Below are positions 9,270 to 17,052 of a DNA stretch of 18,375 nucleotides, piece by piece. The translations under genes and the position numbers were made by a program. The stretch's first letter is position 1; every line of letters begins with the position of its first letter. Source of the stretch: Pinguiococcus pyrenoidosus (taxonomy: Eukaryota > Sar > Pinguiophyceae > Pinguiochrysidales > Pinguiochrysidaceae); contig JAAMXY010002077.1 of the NCBI GenBank assembly GCA_019677205.1, positions 1-18,375 on the forward strand, read 5' to 3'. The notes beneath the pieces were generated by a model. The model saw only the letters and a list, made by a program, of their open reading frames with translations, did no database searches and was not told where the DNA came from.

Positions 9270-10307
9270 ATGGACGTGTCGATCAAGGCGTCCGAGTTGC
9301 GCGACTTCGCGTCCGCGGTGGGCTGTCTGGGCCGGGTCGGCGCTGAGTTGTCGCTGGTCGCCAGCGAGCAGGCGCTGCACATCCGCGCGCTCAACGCTGC
9401 GAAGAGCGCGTTCATGGCGTTCAAGTTCGCCAACTTTGATGACTTCGAAGCGACCGAGTTCAGCTGCACCATCTTGGCAAAGCCAGTTGCGAGCTGCTTG
9501 AAGAACCTGCGTTCTGTGGCGCGCTTGCGCATATATCTGGAGGATGACAGCAGTCCGGAGCCGCACCTGGTGTTTCAGCTGATCAGCGCGAACGGCGTGG
9601 TGCGCTGTCATCGCTTGACCATCGGAGACGGCGAGGTCCTGCACGCGGTCTTCGACGATTCTGGCTGCAGCCGCTTGGTGGGCCCTCCCGTGACGTTCTC
9701 CAACCTGCTTGAGCACATCCACGGCACGGATGAGCTCGTGGCGACGGTGCTGCCCACGAGTCTCAAGCTCAAGTCGTTTCACAATCCGAACCTGGCGGAT
9801 CGAAAAGGTGCGCAGGTTTGCCAAGGGAGATGCCTCCGGCGCTGTAGAAAACCACAGGCGCGCGTCTGACATACCCCAATGCCCACCGCTCCCCGATCAC
9901 CAGGCAGGCTACAGAAAGCGCTGCAGACGGAGATGAGCATCGCGCACGGCGAGTTCGACGAGTACGAGTATCTGGGGCCGGAAGAAGGCATGCAGCTTGT
10001 CTTCTGCTTCCGAGAAGTGCGCGCGCTGGTAAGCAAGCCTTTCTTGATAGGACCGAGTCTGGCGGCAGTTTGCGCACAAGCTAAAGCTGGCCGCTGCCTG
10101 CGTCAGATGTCGTTTTGTGATGCGGTCGAGGCGGACCACCTCAGCATGCAGTTCCACCGCGGAGGAAAGCCCCTTCAATTTGCCGCTCAGAAGGAGGGAC
10201 TCGAGATCGAGCTGATCATGTCCACCATGCATCCGCGCACCGGATCGGCGCCACCCGAAAGCGGCAGAGCTGACGAGGAAAAGGACAACGATGACCCAGA
10301 CGCGTAG
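9270..10307 (+). CDS. RAD9: Rad9-like subunit of the 9-1-1 DNA damage checkpoint clamp
   Basis: The start is ATG at 9270 and the stop TAG at 10305-10307. Proposed exons are 9270-9807, 9904-10028 and 10107-10307, giving 287 residues. The first intron (96 nt, phase 1) is the less certain: a phase-0 alternative, 9816-9914, also keeps frame. The second (10029-10106, GTAAGC...TCAG) rejoins REVRAL to MSFCDAVEA, matching the human KEFRGLLSFAES stretch. The N-terminal PCNA-like domain carries the Rad9 pattern GRVGAELSL...ALHIRALNAAKSAF (residues 21-48). The second domain has TEMSI, GEFDEYEYL and QLVFCFREVRAL. Rad9 pairs with Hus1 and Rad1 in a sliding clamp loaded at damaged DNA to activate ATR-type kinases. 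The C-terminal tail is only about 25 acidic residues, far shorter than in human Rad9 (391 aa), and shows no evident TopBP1-type phospho-site. An E2F site lies upstream. Confidence 0.85.
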
Positions 10308-10358
10308 AAGTGACGCAGCGAGAAATAGTGAAGAAAAACTGCTTTGTTGCTTGCTCTG

Positions 10359-13160
10359 CTACGCCATCCAGCCGTCCTGTTGCAAGGTCTCGATCGTGTC
10401 CTCCATTGCTTTCTGCGCTCCCAACCACTCGCCTAGCGTTTGCATGGCCTGCTTCTCCGCCTCGGGAGTCCATTCGTCCATGTCATCGTCCGCCGCGGCC
10501 TCATCTCTCTCCGTGGCCGTGCTGTCTTCCTCTCCATCCGCGCTTTGCGAAGCCAGCGACCTTCCAATGTGACCACAAGACAAAGGATGGTGTCAGCCAA
10601 GCAGCGACGAAAGAACTCAGCCCATCCAACCCAGTCTACCCAAGCCGCTGATTACCTTCCTTCCGCCATGACATAATCTACAACTGCGCCAACGCAAGTG
10701 CGATAGTAGGCACCTTCGCCTCTGCCGTCTAGAGTGCGCGAACGGATGAGGGCAAGCTTAGGGGAAGTCTCTACGGAAATCCGGGTGTGAGGCAGCGGAT
10801 GCGCACAACGCACCTCCGCGAGAGAAGGTGTTCCAAAAGTGCAGCACCGAGTGCATCGGTGGGATCTCCGCATTAATCACGGCAAAGAGTATCAAGGGGA
10901 AGAGGGTGTCCGCGCTCAACGCGGTTCGGCGGCCTGGAGATGGTGTTGGTGCCACAGCCACATCAGATCAGCGCTGTCACGAAAATCGCACCGGCGCCCA
11001 AGCATTGCTCTTACCGCTTATCAGGACTGCTTCTCCATGAAGCAATCGCATCGCTCGCAAAAGTACCCGCTCCATGTCTGACGGGGTCACGCACGCACAT
11101 AGATTGGAAAGGTAGCGACTTGTGCGCCAGAATGGCCTTTCCATAGCTTTTGCTCCCGACGCCTCCGTCGCCGGCCCTTCAATTGTCTTCTCCTGCGTCA
11201 TGAGGCAGGCCGCAATGCCGCATGGAGTGCTGGGGAGATAAGCCTCCGGCAAGCCCAGCTGCACGGGCGTCAGCTTCCGCACTGGTCTCAAGCGACGGCG
11301 CCATTCTGCATCCAGGGCGTGGTTCCTTGCGCGTCGGTACCCGAATGCCAGGGGCCACGCCGCTCGGAAGACCACCGCCGTGGTGAGCGCGACCAACGTG
11401 TCCGTGCTGCTCGAGTCCGCACGGATCATCCTCGCAAGGAGATCCTGGCCAAGGTACCTCGCGAAGGACGGAATGCTCCGCGGCGGAAGAACGGGCGTGT
11501 CGCTGCTTCGGTACCTCGACGAATCCATCAGCTCCGGCGTTCTCGCCTCGCCATACTCACGCAAAGCTGCGCTATCACAAATCAAGTTGGCTGCCGCAAC
11601 CTCAGCATTGCTGGTTCTATCCTGGCTTTCTCTGACATGCCTCGGCTCCGTCCTCGAAAAGGGCTGGTCCGCGCAACTGCGCGCGAGCTCTCCGAATCGC
11701 TTGACAATCCGGCCTTCCCGCGTCCCCTGATCCGACAGAAGACAAGCGAAGGCATCTTCGCACTTGCGGCGCTGCAGATCGATCGCCTGGAACAACATCG
11801 TTCCCGTCCCGTCGCAGTCGAAAGCTTCGAGGAGGCGGGCTTCGCTCTCCAACACGGCTGGAAAACGGCACTCGCGGAAACAACCGTCTTGCCCAAGGAG
11901 GTGGACACAGCCTGTGCCGACAGCTGTGCCTGCTCGCTCGTCTGACGACTCCGCAGCAGTGGAGACACCTTCCTGCGCCTCCAGACTTTCCACAATCATC
12001 ATCTCCGCTTCTTCTCCCTCCATGTCCGAGGGCAGGTTGGCGACGAGCGGCGGGTGCAGCAATCGGTTAAACAGAGCGTGGGGCGCCAGCGCAGCCACGG
12101 AGCTCGGCAGGTGCCCCCCGTACGTGGCATTCGGGCCGGTTGCACCGCCATCCAGTCGCAGAAGAGCGTGATAGTACGGCAATATCCGGCGGATCATCTG
12201 CGAGCGTTCTTCCCTGGGCCAATGCTCGGTCTGCTCCTGCGCAGCCACAACGCCTCCTTGAATCTTGAAGCTGTTCTTCAAAGTGTCAAGCGCGTCCAGG
12301 CGCTTCGCGAGCGCCGCCGCAACATGATCTTTCTCCTGCAGCTCTTCCGGGCTCTTGAAGAAGGCCTCCTCGACCTTCAAGTCCACCTCCGCCTCGCCCT
12401 CCGCGGCAAGCTCCCCTCGCGATTTTCGCAGCTCATAGTTCCGAAGGCGCTGCTCGATGTCCGTCATCAGCAGCTCCGCCTCCGTGGCTCGAAGGATGAG
12501 CAGGCGCTCGCACTGCGCGGAGATGTCGGCCGCCAGGCCGTAGCGCGCGGCCTGGAGATACGCGTACTCCGTGTGGCACGCCAGTGCCGTTCGCCAGCTG
12601 CCCACTTTCTCCAGGTCCTCTCTGGCCGACTTGAGCAGCCTCTTCCGCAATGTGCGTGCTTCCTTGGCGTCGACTTGCTTCTGGTTCGCCACTTCGCGAA
12701 GCCGACTGGCGTACTGCGTGAGCTGCGCCCGCGACCTCCGCGCTTCTTGCCGCACCTTGTCCCCGAGCACAAGCAAGTGCACGCGCTCCCGAACGGCATC
12801 TCGCCAGCCCAGCGCCGCCCACCGGCTCGAGATGGTCGCGGCGCTGTCGCTGCTCGCGCGGCGGGCTCGAAAAGCCGAAGCGAAGCTGGGAGAGCGCGCG
12901 GCCGCGATCTTCTTCCGTGGAACTCGGGCGGAATCCGGCTCTTCTTCGGCTCCCAAGCCACGCTCGTCCAGTTTGTGCCACTCGTCCACGAGTTCCTGAC
13001 CGCGGCTGTCATCCGCCTCGGAGCTCTGGCCGGAGGACTTGCGTAGTGCGGTGCGGAGAGCGCTGAAGATCTTCGTTCGGGAGCCTTCTAGTCCGGACAC
13101 TTCCACCGCCCAGTCTTTGAGCCATTCCGTGGCCTCCGCCGCCTGAGCCATGGGATCCAT
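10359..13160 (-). CDS. Coiled-coil protein with C-terminal VPS9 domain (putative Rab5-family GEF)
   Basis: Four exons, 13160-11015, 10933-10814, 10728-10656 and 10560-10359, give 846 residues. Introns of 81, 85 and 95 nt (GTAAGA, GTGCGT and GTAATC donors) keep frame in phases 1, 1 and 2. ATG at 13160 follows an in-frame TGA at 13196-13194. Residues about 128-300 are rich in Arg, Glu, Leu and Ala, likely long helices or coiled coil. The VPS9 fold spans about 620-780: TPSDMERVLLRAMRLL, then SADTLFPLILFAVINAEIPP, then GEGAYYRTCVGAVVDYV. The catalytic Asp (D724, from the SAD motif) and Tyr (Y763/Y764) that Rabex-5-type GEFs use are both kept. VPS9 proteins load GTP on Rab5/Rab21-type GTPases in endocytosis. 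A 66-residue acidic tail follows. The three splices reassemble the domain precisely, which is strong support. It converges on RAD9 with 51 bp between stop codons. Confidence 0.82.
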
Positions 13161-13195
13161 CGCGCTCTCGAGGCTGCGGAAGCAGCTGGGGCCTC

Positions 13196-13690
13196 ATGCA
13201 AGGCACTGGCGCGCAGAAGAGGCCGCTTCTTTTCGCTTTTCCGCCGAGACCGAAGACATTCGGGCGCATCAGGCAGGTGCTGTTGGATCAGCTGACGCGA
13301 CGGATCCTCTGGCACGCACACACTCGGAAGGCATCGACGGCAGCCCTCGCCGAGTCCGTCACAGGCGTGCTGAATGCCACGGATGTTGAGCCCGTCGAGG
13401 TCGATGAGTGCACGGGCGACACGTGGGAGAATCAGCGCACGGAGTGGTTGGGCGCGCAAGGCGGCGCAGCGGCGGGGCGCGAGTGTTGGCAGCTGATACC
13501 TCACGTGATCAAGGGCAACGGTACTGTGACGCACTTGACAGGGGATCCGAGTGCTGGCGCTCCCTTTGCCGAGACCTTGCGTTTCTTCGACTTGCGCGCG
13601 CGTCCGGCATGGGGGGGCGCTGGTGTAGGACACTTCGAATCGGGCGACTCTTTAGACGATCCAGTCTGGGGTGTCTTCGGAATGGCTTGA
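13196..13690 (+). CDS. Hypothetical protein, 164 aa, possibly incomplete
   Basis: An uninterrupted frame runs from ATG at 13196 to TGA at 13688-13690. I do not recognise the product. The N-terminus is basic (KRPLLFAFPPRPKTFGRIRQ), the middle acidic (VEPVEVDECTGDTWENQRTEW), and the C-terminus rich in Gly, Asp and Trp. No membrane segment or clear signal peptide is visible. Codons in the middle part favour G or C in the third position, like the firm genes nearby, which argues for real coding. Its start codon is only 35 bp from the divergent VPS9 start, leaving almost no promoter. Either the two genes' promoters lie inside each other's transcribed regions or one start is misplaced. It could also be one exon of a longer gene. 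Confidence 0.45.
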   Translation: MQGTGAQKRPLLFAFPPRPKTFGRIRQVLLDQLTRRILWHAHTRKASTAALAESVTGVLNATDVEPVEVDECTGDTWENQRTEWLGAQGGAAAGRECWQLIPHVIKGNGTVTHLTGDPSAGAPFAETLRFFDLRARPAWGGAGVGHFESGDSLDDPVWGVFGMA

Positions 13691-13824
13691 GTGCGAATCG
13701 CTGTCCAGCTTCAGCGAGCGGGTGTTCAACGTCCCTCTCTCTCCGCTTGGAGCCTAGGGCGCTGTGTTGGAGCGCCGAGACGGGCAAGCGAGGCCTGGGA
13801 GAACGGCGCTCTGTAACCCAGCGA

Positions 13825-13878
13825 AGCTGCGTTCGTGCGTGTAGCTGCGTTCGTGCGTGTAGCTGCGCTCGTCCGCGT
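13825..13878 (+). repeat. Tandem repeat, three copies of an 18-bp unit
   Basis: The unit AGCTGCGTTCGTGCGTGT occurs at 13825-13842 and 13843-13860, followed by a diverged third copy at 13861-13878. Two copies are identical, suggesting recent expansion. An 18-bp unit keeps reading frame, but no gene is confidently assigned here. Confidence 0.85.
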
Positions 13879-14039
13879 GAAGTACCGCCAACGCAGGTAG
13901 TGACGCGTGCGGTAGTGTCCGGCCTCCTGTCGGCTTGCGTTGTCCCGACGCTCCCTGATCTTTGACAATGCTGCGTGATTTGTGGATTGGTGTTCTGTGC
14001 ATGTGACAGGGGTAGTCGATTCTTCGACAGACGGGTGCG

Positions 14040-14402
14040 ATGCATGCGAAGCTCATGGTATTGCCACGGGAGAAGGTGCGGTTGTGCAATGGCTATTACA
14101 GCATTGCATCCGCAGTGCCTCCTCTGACCTGGGGCTCTTCGGATGAGTACTTCGCGCAAGACCAGCTGTCAATTGATCCGATGTACGAGGAAGAACAGTC
14201 ATCGAGCATTGGCGATGACGGCAGTGCGTGTTCCGTGTGGAATCTGCGCGTGGCTCTAGATATTCATGCAGGTTTCAACTTTGGGGTTCCTTGCTTTGCG
14301 ATGGGTTGTAGGCTCCCGTGGTACTTGTATATCGTGAAGGACCTGCTTTCTCCCAGACGGCAGATCTCTGCATTCGAAGCCGACCTCCAGGAGCACACCT
14401 GA
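14040..14402 (+). CDS. Doubtful hypothetical protein, 120 aa
   Basis: A frame from ATG at 14040 to TGA at 14400-14402 is open for 120 codons in a stretch with lower GC than the firm genes. I recognise no family. The middle is acidic (YEEEQSS...GDDGS) and the C-terminal third has hydrophobic patches around CFAMGCRLPWYLYIVKDLL. It lies 195 bp from the convergent PSF2 stop codon. It may be a small gene, the last exon of a gene starting near 13196, or chance. No splice evidence links it to the upstream frame. Confidence 0.3.
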   Translation: MHAKLMVLPREKVRLCNGYYSIASAVPPLTWGSSDEYFAQDQLSIDPMYEEEQSSSIGDDGSACSVWNLRVALDIHAGFNFGVPCFAMGCRLPWYLYIVKDLLSPRRQISAFEADLQEHT

Positions 14403-14513
14403 CCCGAGAGATTGGAAAGAGATGGTGGCAAGACAAGCTCGGACAAAGTCGAGCGTCAAGGTCGCTGAGCCGGCACGAGTACAAAAGGCTTCTTCCTTGC
14501 GAAGCCGGTGGAA

Positions 14514-14591
14514 GGTACGGCCTCGCTTCGCCTGGAGGGTACGGCCTCGCTTCGCCTGGAGGTTTCGCTTTGCCTGGAGGTCTCGCTTCGC
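14514..14591 (+). repeat. Tandem repeat cluster downstream of PSF2 (24-bp and shorter units)
   Basis: Two identical 24-bp units (beginning GGTACGGCCTCGCTTCG) occupy 14514-14537 and 14538-14561. They are followed by shortened, diverged copies that keep the CGCTT(C/T)GCCTGGAG core to about 14591. The array ends six bases from the PSF2 stop codon, so it probably lies in that gene's 3' UTR. Confidence 0.85.
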
Positions 14592-14596
14592 GACTC

Positions 14597-15235
14597 TTAC
14601 ACGCTCGACCGGAATCGCCTCAGCCTCCTCGCGACACCTCCGCTCGTCTCCACGTCCGCAAAGCGTGGTGTCGCGGCTGCTTGCGATGCAGCCGACTGGG
14701 CCTCGATGGCACCGGAGCGAGAGAAGTCGATGAAGTTGTTGAGCGCCTCGGGCAGAAGATCCTTGATCAGGAAGAGCTCCATCGCACTCATGTTCGTGAG
14801 CTGCACGGACCACGTGGTCTCATCCAAAGACGACTTGGCCAGATCCTTGAGGCCGTGGCGGATCTTCGCCTGGCGCACGTTCGCAATGTCTTCTATCAAG
14901 GCCTGCACTTCGTCGGCGTCGTTGATGTCGTCTCGCGCGGACTTGAAGAGCGCATCCGAAATCTCCTGGTAGTAGTAATCTATGCTCGTAAACACTCCCT
15001 CGGCCTGCTCCTGGTCTAGAATATCCCTCAGAGCTTCCTTGCGCATCCACGCCGGTGGTAGAATTCGACATCGCTGTCGCTTCTTGAGCGTGAGAGCCAA
15101 CCACAGCGGAACCGCCTCGTTCACCCGCGCCTCGAAGGGCCCAAAGGTACCGGAGATGAAGCGCAGCGCGCTATGGCTAAACTTGGGCTCGATCGTCACA
15201 ATCGTTTCCATCGCAAGAAACTCCAGCTCCGCCAT
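14597..15235 (-). CDS. PSF2: DNA replication complex GINS subunit Psf2
   Basis: The single-exon gene encodes 212 residues from ATG at 15235 to TAA at 14599-14597; human Psf2 has 185. The Psf2 hallmark blocks are present: MAELEFLAMETIVTIEP at the start, FGPFEARVNEAVPLWLALTL (31-50), KKRQRCRILPPAWM (51-64), then DADEVQALIEDIANVRQAKIR (106-126) and the NMSAMEL helix before NFIDF near 171. About 40 extra C-terminal residues end in an Arg-rich stretch (RRLRRFRSS). Psf2 joins Sld5, Psf1 and Psf3 in GINS, which with Cdc45 and MCM2-7 forms the CMG helicase. I chose 15235 because it matches the family N-terminus. In-frame ATGs at 15262 and 15454 would add 9 or 73 residues; the longest version would place an E2F-like site inside the coding region, so it is less likely. 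It diverges from the 15817 gene. Confidence 0.93.
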   Translation of the reverse strand: MAELEFLAMETIVTIEPKFSHSALRFISGTFGPFEARVNEAVPLWLALTLKKRQRCRILPPAWMRKEALRDILDQEQAEGVFTSIDYYYQEISDALFKSARDDINDADEVQALIEDIANVRQAKIRHGLKDLAKSSLDETTWSVQLTNMSAMELFLIKDLLPEALNNFIDFSRSGAIEAQSAASQAAATPRFADVETSGGVARRLRRFRSSV

Positions 15236-15411
15236 CGTGCAGCTCCCCGCCTCCAGCGTCATGTTCAAAAGGGCGCGCGAAACCCGCAGAAGAACCTCTC
15301 CAGGCCTTCGGTCTTCGAACTCGACTTCTTCTTCACGAAGAATTCTGTCACAAGCTCTTGAGAAGACTTCCGCCAAGTGCGGTATTCCGGGCGAGCGGTT
15401 CGAACGAAAAT

Positions 15412-15421
15412 GGCGGGAAAA
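15412..15421 (-). promoter_or_regulatory. E2F/DP-like site (TTTTCCCGCC on the - strand)
   Basis: The + strand reads GGCGGGAAAA; its complement matches the E2F consensus and is identical to the first ten bases of the site upstream of RAD9. It lies 177 bp upstream of the preferred PSF2 start codon. GINS genes are E2F targets in several eukaryotes, so the context supports a regulatory role. Function is inferred. Confidence 0.6.
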
Positions 15422-15528
15422 GCGAGGCTCCAAAAGAAAGACGGCCCAGTTCATTGGCTCACAGATTGGGATCCTGAAACGTCTTGTTCGGAATTATGGC
15501 ATGATAGGGATAGCTCTATGGCGGACAG

Positions 15529-15533
15529 CCAAT
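15529..15533 (+). promoter_or_regulatory. CCAAT box
   Basis: AGCCAATCA, a good NF-Y-type CCAAT context, lies within the divergent spacer about 294 bp upstream of PSF2 and 284 bp upstream of the 15817 gene. CCAAT boxes are common in bidirectional and cell-cycle promoters, but a five-base core is weak evidence by itself. Confidence 0.35.
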
Positions 15534-15765
15534 CAAGAAGAGCTTCAGCGCGACGAATCCATCTGTCATGCTTGTAGTCTGCCCTGCTCAAGAAATCCAA
15601 GCGGGACTCTCTTTCCGCGCCGTTCGGAGCCAAGCTGTTGAACGGCAGGCCGGAAGATGGCGCTGCCGCGCTCTGTGCTTCTTTGTGCGGTGCTCGGTGT
15701 AGCGCATGCACTGTCCCCTTCTATAGCAACCGGTATCTGCGCCTTCGAGTCGGATCTTCGCGCAA

Positions 15766-15815
15766 CTTCGCTTCGCTTCGCTTCGCTTCGTTTCGTTTCG
15801 TGTCGTTTCGCATCG
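15766..15815 (+). repeat. CTTCG pentanucleotide repeat next to a start codon
   Basis: Five perfect CTTCG units (15766-15790) are followed by five TTTCG-type variants running to 15815. The array ends one base before the ATG at 15817, so it would form the 5' UTR or core promoter of that gene. Confidence 0.85.
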
Positions 15816-15816
15816 C

Positions 15817-16644
15817 ATGTCTAACGTGCAGGTTGACCTGGTGCTTAGGCCGGCGACTTTTCCAGCAGCAGAGACCGTTGCACCCTTCGCGACTTTTCGC
15901 CGTCCAGAGCGAGAGTGTACGAGGGCGCTGGGACCAGTTCAATGACTGGGCCGCTGAAGGGGCGACCAGGCTGAAAGGCAAGGCGCAGAACCTCGTCGAG
16001 CAGGGCAGCGAGGCGACTTGGCTCTGGTCGCGACTGCGATTCTACTCCCAGGTAGACGGTGGACTCTGTAGTTTGGGAACGCTGCCTTGGGGCCTCCTCA
16101 CCATCCATGTCTTTGGACGCGCTAGGCGGCGGCGGTATACTCGGTTTTTGTGTTGTACCGAGCATACCGTGGCTTCGTGATTGTGCTGCCGCAAGTGTTC
16201 ATCGAGGTAGGCCCCGGATTTCCGGGGGGAGGGGGGAAAGAAGCTGTGTGGAGACCAAACAAGCCAAGGTCGTAATGGCTTCTTGGTGGATTCTCGCGGT
16301 GATCCTTTGGGTCTGGTCTGCGCGGCTAGGTGAATGACAAGCTGAAGGAGGGCGTTGCCAGCCGCGATGACGGCGTCAAAGACGACGTGGACAAGCAGGG
16401 GAATCTGAAGTGGCGATCACGCGTGGTCATCACCATCGGGGCGATTCTGTATACCACCGCGATTCTAATGAAGTAGGTCCACTTCACTTGCTCCGCAGCT
16501 TCTGGCGCCGACGCTGACGACGTCGTGAACCATTGTCTCCATCTTAGGCTAGCGGGCGAGGCCTTTGGAAGGATCGTCACGGGTATCGTCCGTGGCCTTG
16601 CGGGCGTGCTTGGATTGCGGAAATCGAAGAACGGAAATCGATGA
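15817..16644 (+). CDS. Small two-membrane-segment protein, five exons, unidentified
   Basis: Exons 15817-15831, 15908-16051, 16126-16206, 16330-16472 and 16548-16644 give 159 residues, with introns of 76, 74, 123 and 75 nt, all GT-AG and all keeping frame (phases 0, 0, 0, 2). The unspliced frame through exon 2 has no ATG, so the five-codon first exon (MSNVQ) is needed or a different one exists. The order is: amphipathic, Trp-rich N-terminus (RWDQFNDWAAEG); hydrophobic segment about 54-79 with internal Arg residues (YSVFVLYRAYRGFVIVLP); charged loop 81-111 (KDDVDKQ); membrane helix about 112-127 (VVITIGAILYTTAILM); glycine-patterned amphipathic helix 129-150; basic tail KSKNGNR. It is probably an organelle or endomembrane protein. 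I do not recognise the family. Exons 3-5 are the most convincing; exon 1 is the weakest. Confidence 0.65.
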
Positions 16645-16755
16645 GCCGGAGCAAGCTTGGAGCTGAGGGACGGCGGACGGCGGACGGCGCTGCTCGTGGA
16701 GAATTGGGACGTGGCCCGAGAACGGCAAAAAGACCTTCCTTGCCTTGCCTTCCTT

Positions 16756-16814
16756 TGCGTATGTGTGCGTGTGTGTGTGTGCGTGCAAGTGCGTGCAAGT
16801 GCGTGCAAGTGCGT
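16756..16814 (+). repeat. TG-rich microsatellite with GTGCGTGCAA decamer repeat
   Basis: An irregular (GT)n tract with GCGTGTGTGTG is followed by three tandem copies of the 10-bp unit GTGCGTGCAA. It lies about 110 bp downstream of the stop codon of the two-membrane-segment gene, probably beyond or within its 3' UTR. Confidence 0.8.
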
Positions 16815-16888
16815 ATCTGCCTCTTCTTGCATCCTCGCAGATCCAGCCGAGCCAGTTCTGCCAGTTCTGTGGTCGGTGCGATGCCGAT

Positions 16889-16912
16889 GCCGTGGCCGTG
16901 GCCGTGGCCGTG
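16889..16912 (+). repeat. GCCGTG hexanucleotide repeat
   Basis: About four near-perfect copies of GCCGTG follow a GATGCCGATGCC stretch. In one - strand frame this would read as a His-Gly run, but that frame is antisense to the 15817 gene's last exon and is not supported. Confidence 0.7.
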
Positions 16913-17043
16913 GAAGTCTTCTTTGAAAGTTTGGAGCGTGCGGGCGCCGAACTCGGACCTCCCTCTTGTTATGATCCCTCCCTGTGCTTCAACTCGAATC
17001 AACCATGTCGATTTGTCGAGAGGCCGATAACTATCAAGCCATA

Positions 17044-17052
17044 CTATAAAAG
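17044..17052 (+). promoter_or_regulatory. TATA-like box (CTATAAAAG)
   Basis: This is the best TATA match I noticed in the window and sits in a locally AT-rich stretch. The first downstream + strand ATG opening more than 50 codons is at 17232 (82 codons), and the next is at 17281 (167 codons). It could drive either frame or be chance. Confidence 0.3.

Larger units (their letters stand above)
13691..14596. other. Repeat-bearing stretch with one weak reading frame
   Basis: About 900 bases lie between the 13196-13690 frame and the PSF2 stop codon. They hold two tandem-repeat clusters and a 120-codon frame (listed separately). The last part should include the PSF2 3' UTR, read on the - strand. 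Nothing else is supported. Confidence 0.55.
15236..15816. promoter_or_regulatory. Shared divergent promoter region, PSF2 / two-TM gene
   Basis: The 581 bp between the two start codons contain an E2F-like site, a CCAAT box and a CTTCG repeat, each listed separately. The PSF2 frame stays open on the - strand back to an ATG at 15454, so part of this stretch could be a PSF2 N-terminal extension. No TATA box was recognised. Confidence 0.55.

Noticed and set aside
8915-9532. 205-codon - strand frame
   Set aside because: It overlaps the RAD9 promoter and the conserved first RAD9 domain in antisense, with no recognisable product.
12054-13046. 330-codon + strand frame
   Set aside because: It is antisense to the first exon of the VPS9 gene, whose frame is supported by the reconstructed VPS9 domain.
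13088-13633. 181-codon - strand frame
   Set aside because: It overlaps the VPS9 start in another frame and the + strand frame at 13196, which has better codon choice.
15395-15405. GGTTCGAAC, resembling a tRNA T-loop/B box
   Set aside because: No matching acceptor stem, D-arm or A box surrounds it; it lies in the PSF2 upstream region.
15845-16165. 106-codon - strand frame with ATG
   Set aside because: It is antisense to exons 2 and 3 of the two-membrane-segment gene, whose splice phases and membrane segments are more convincing.
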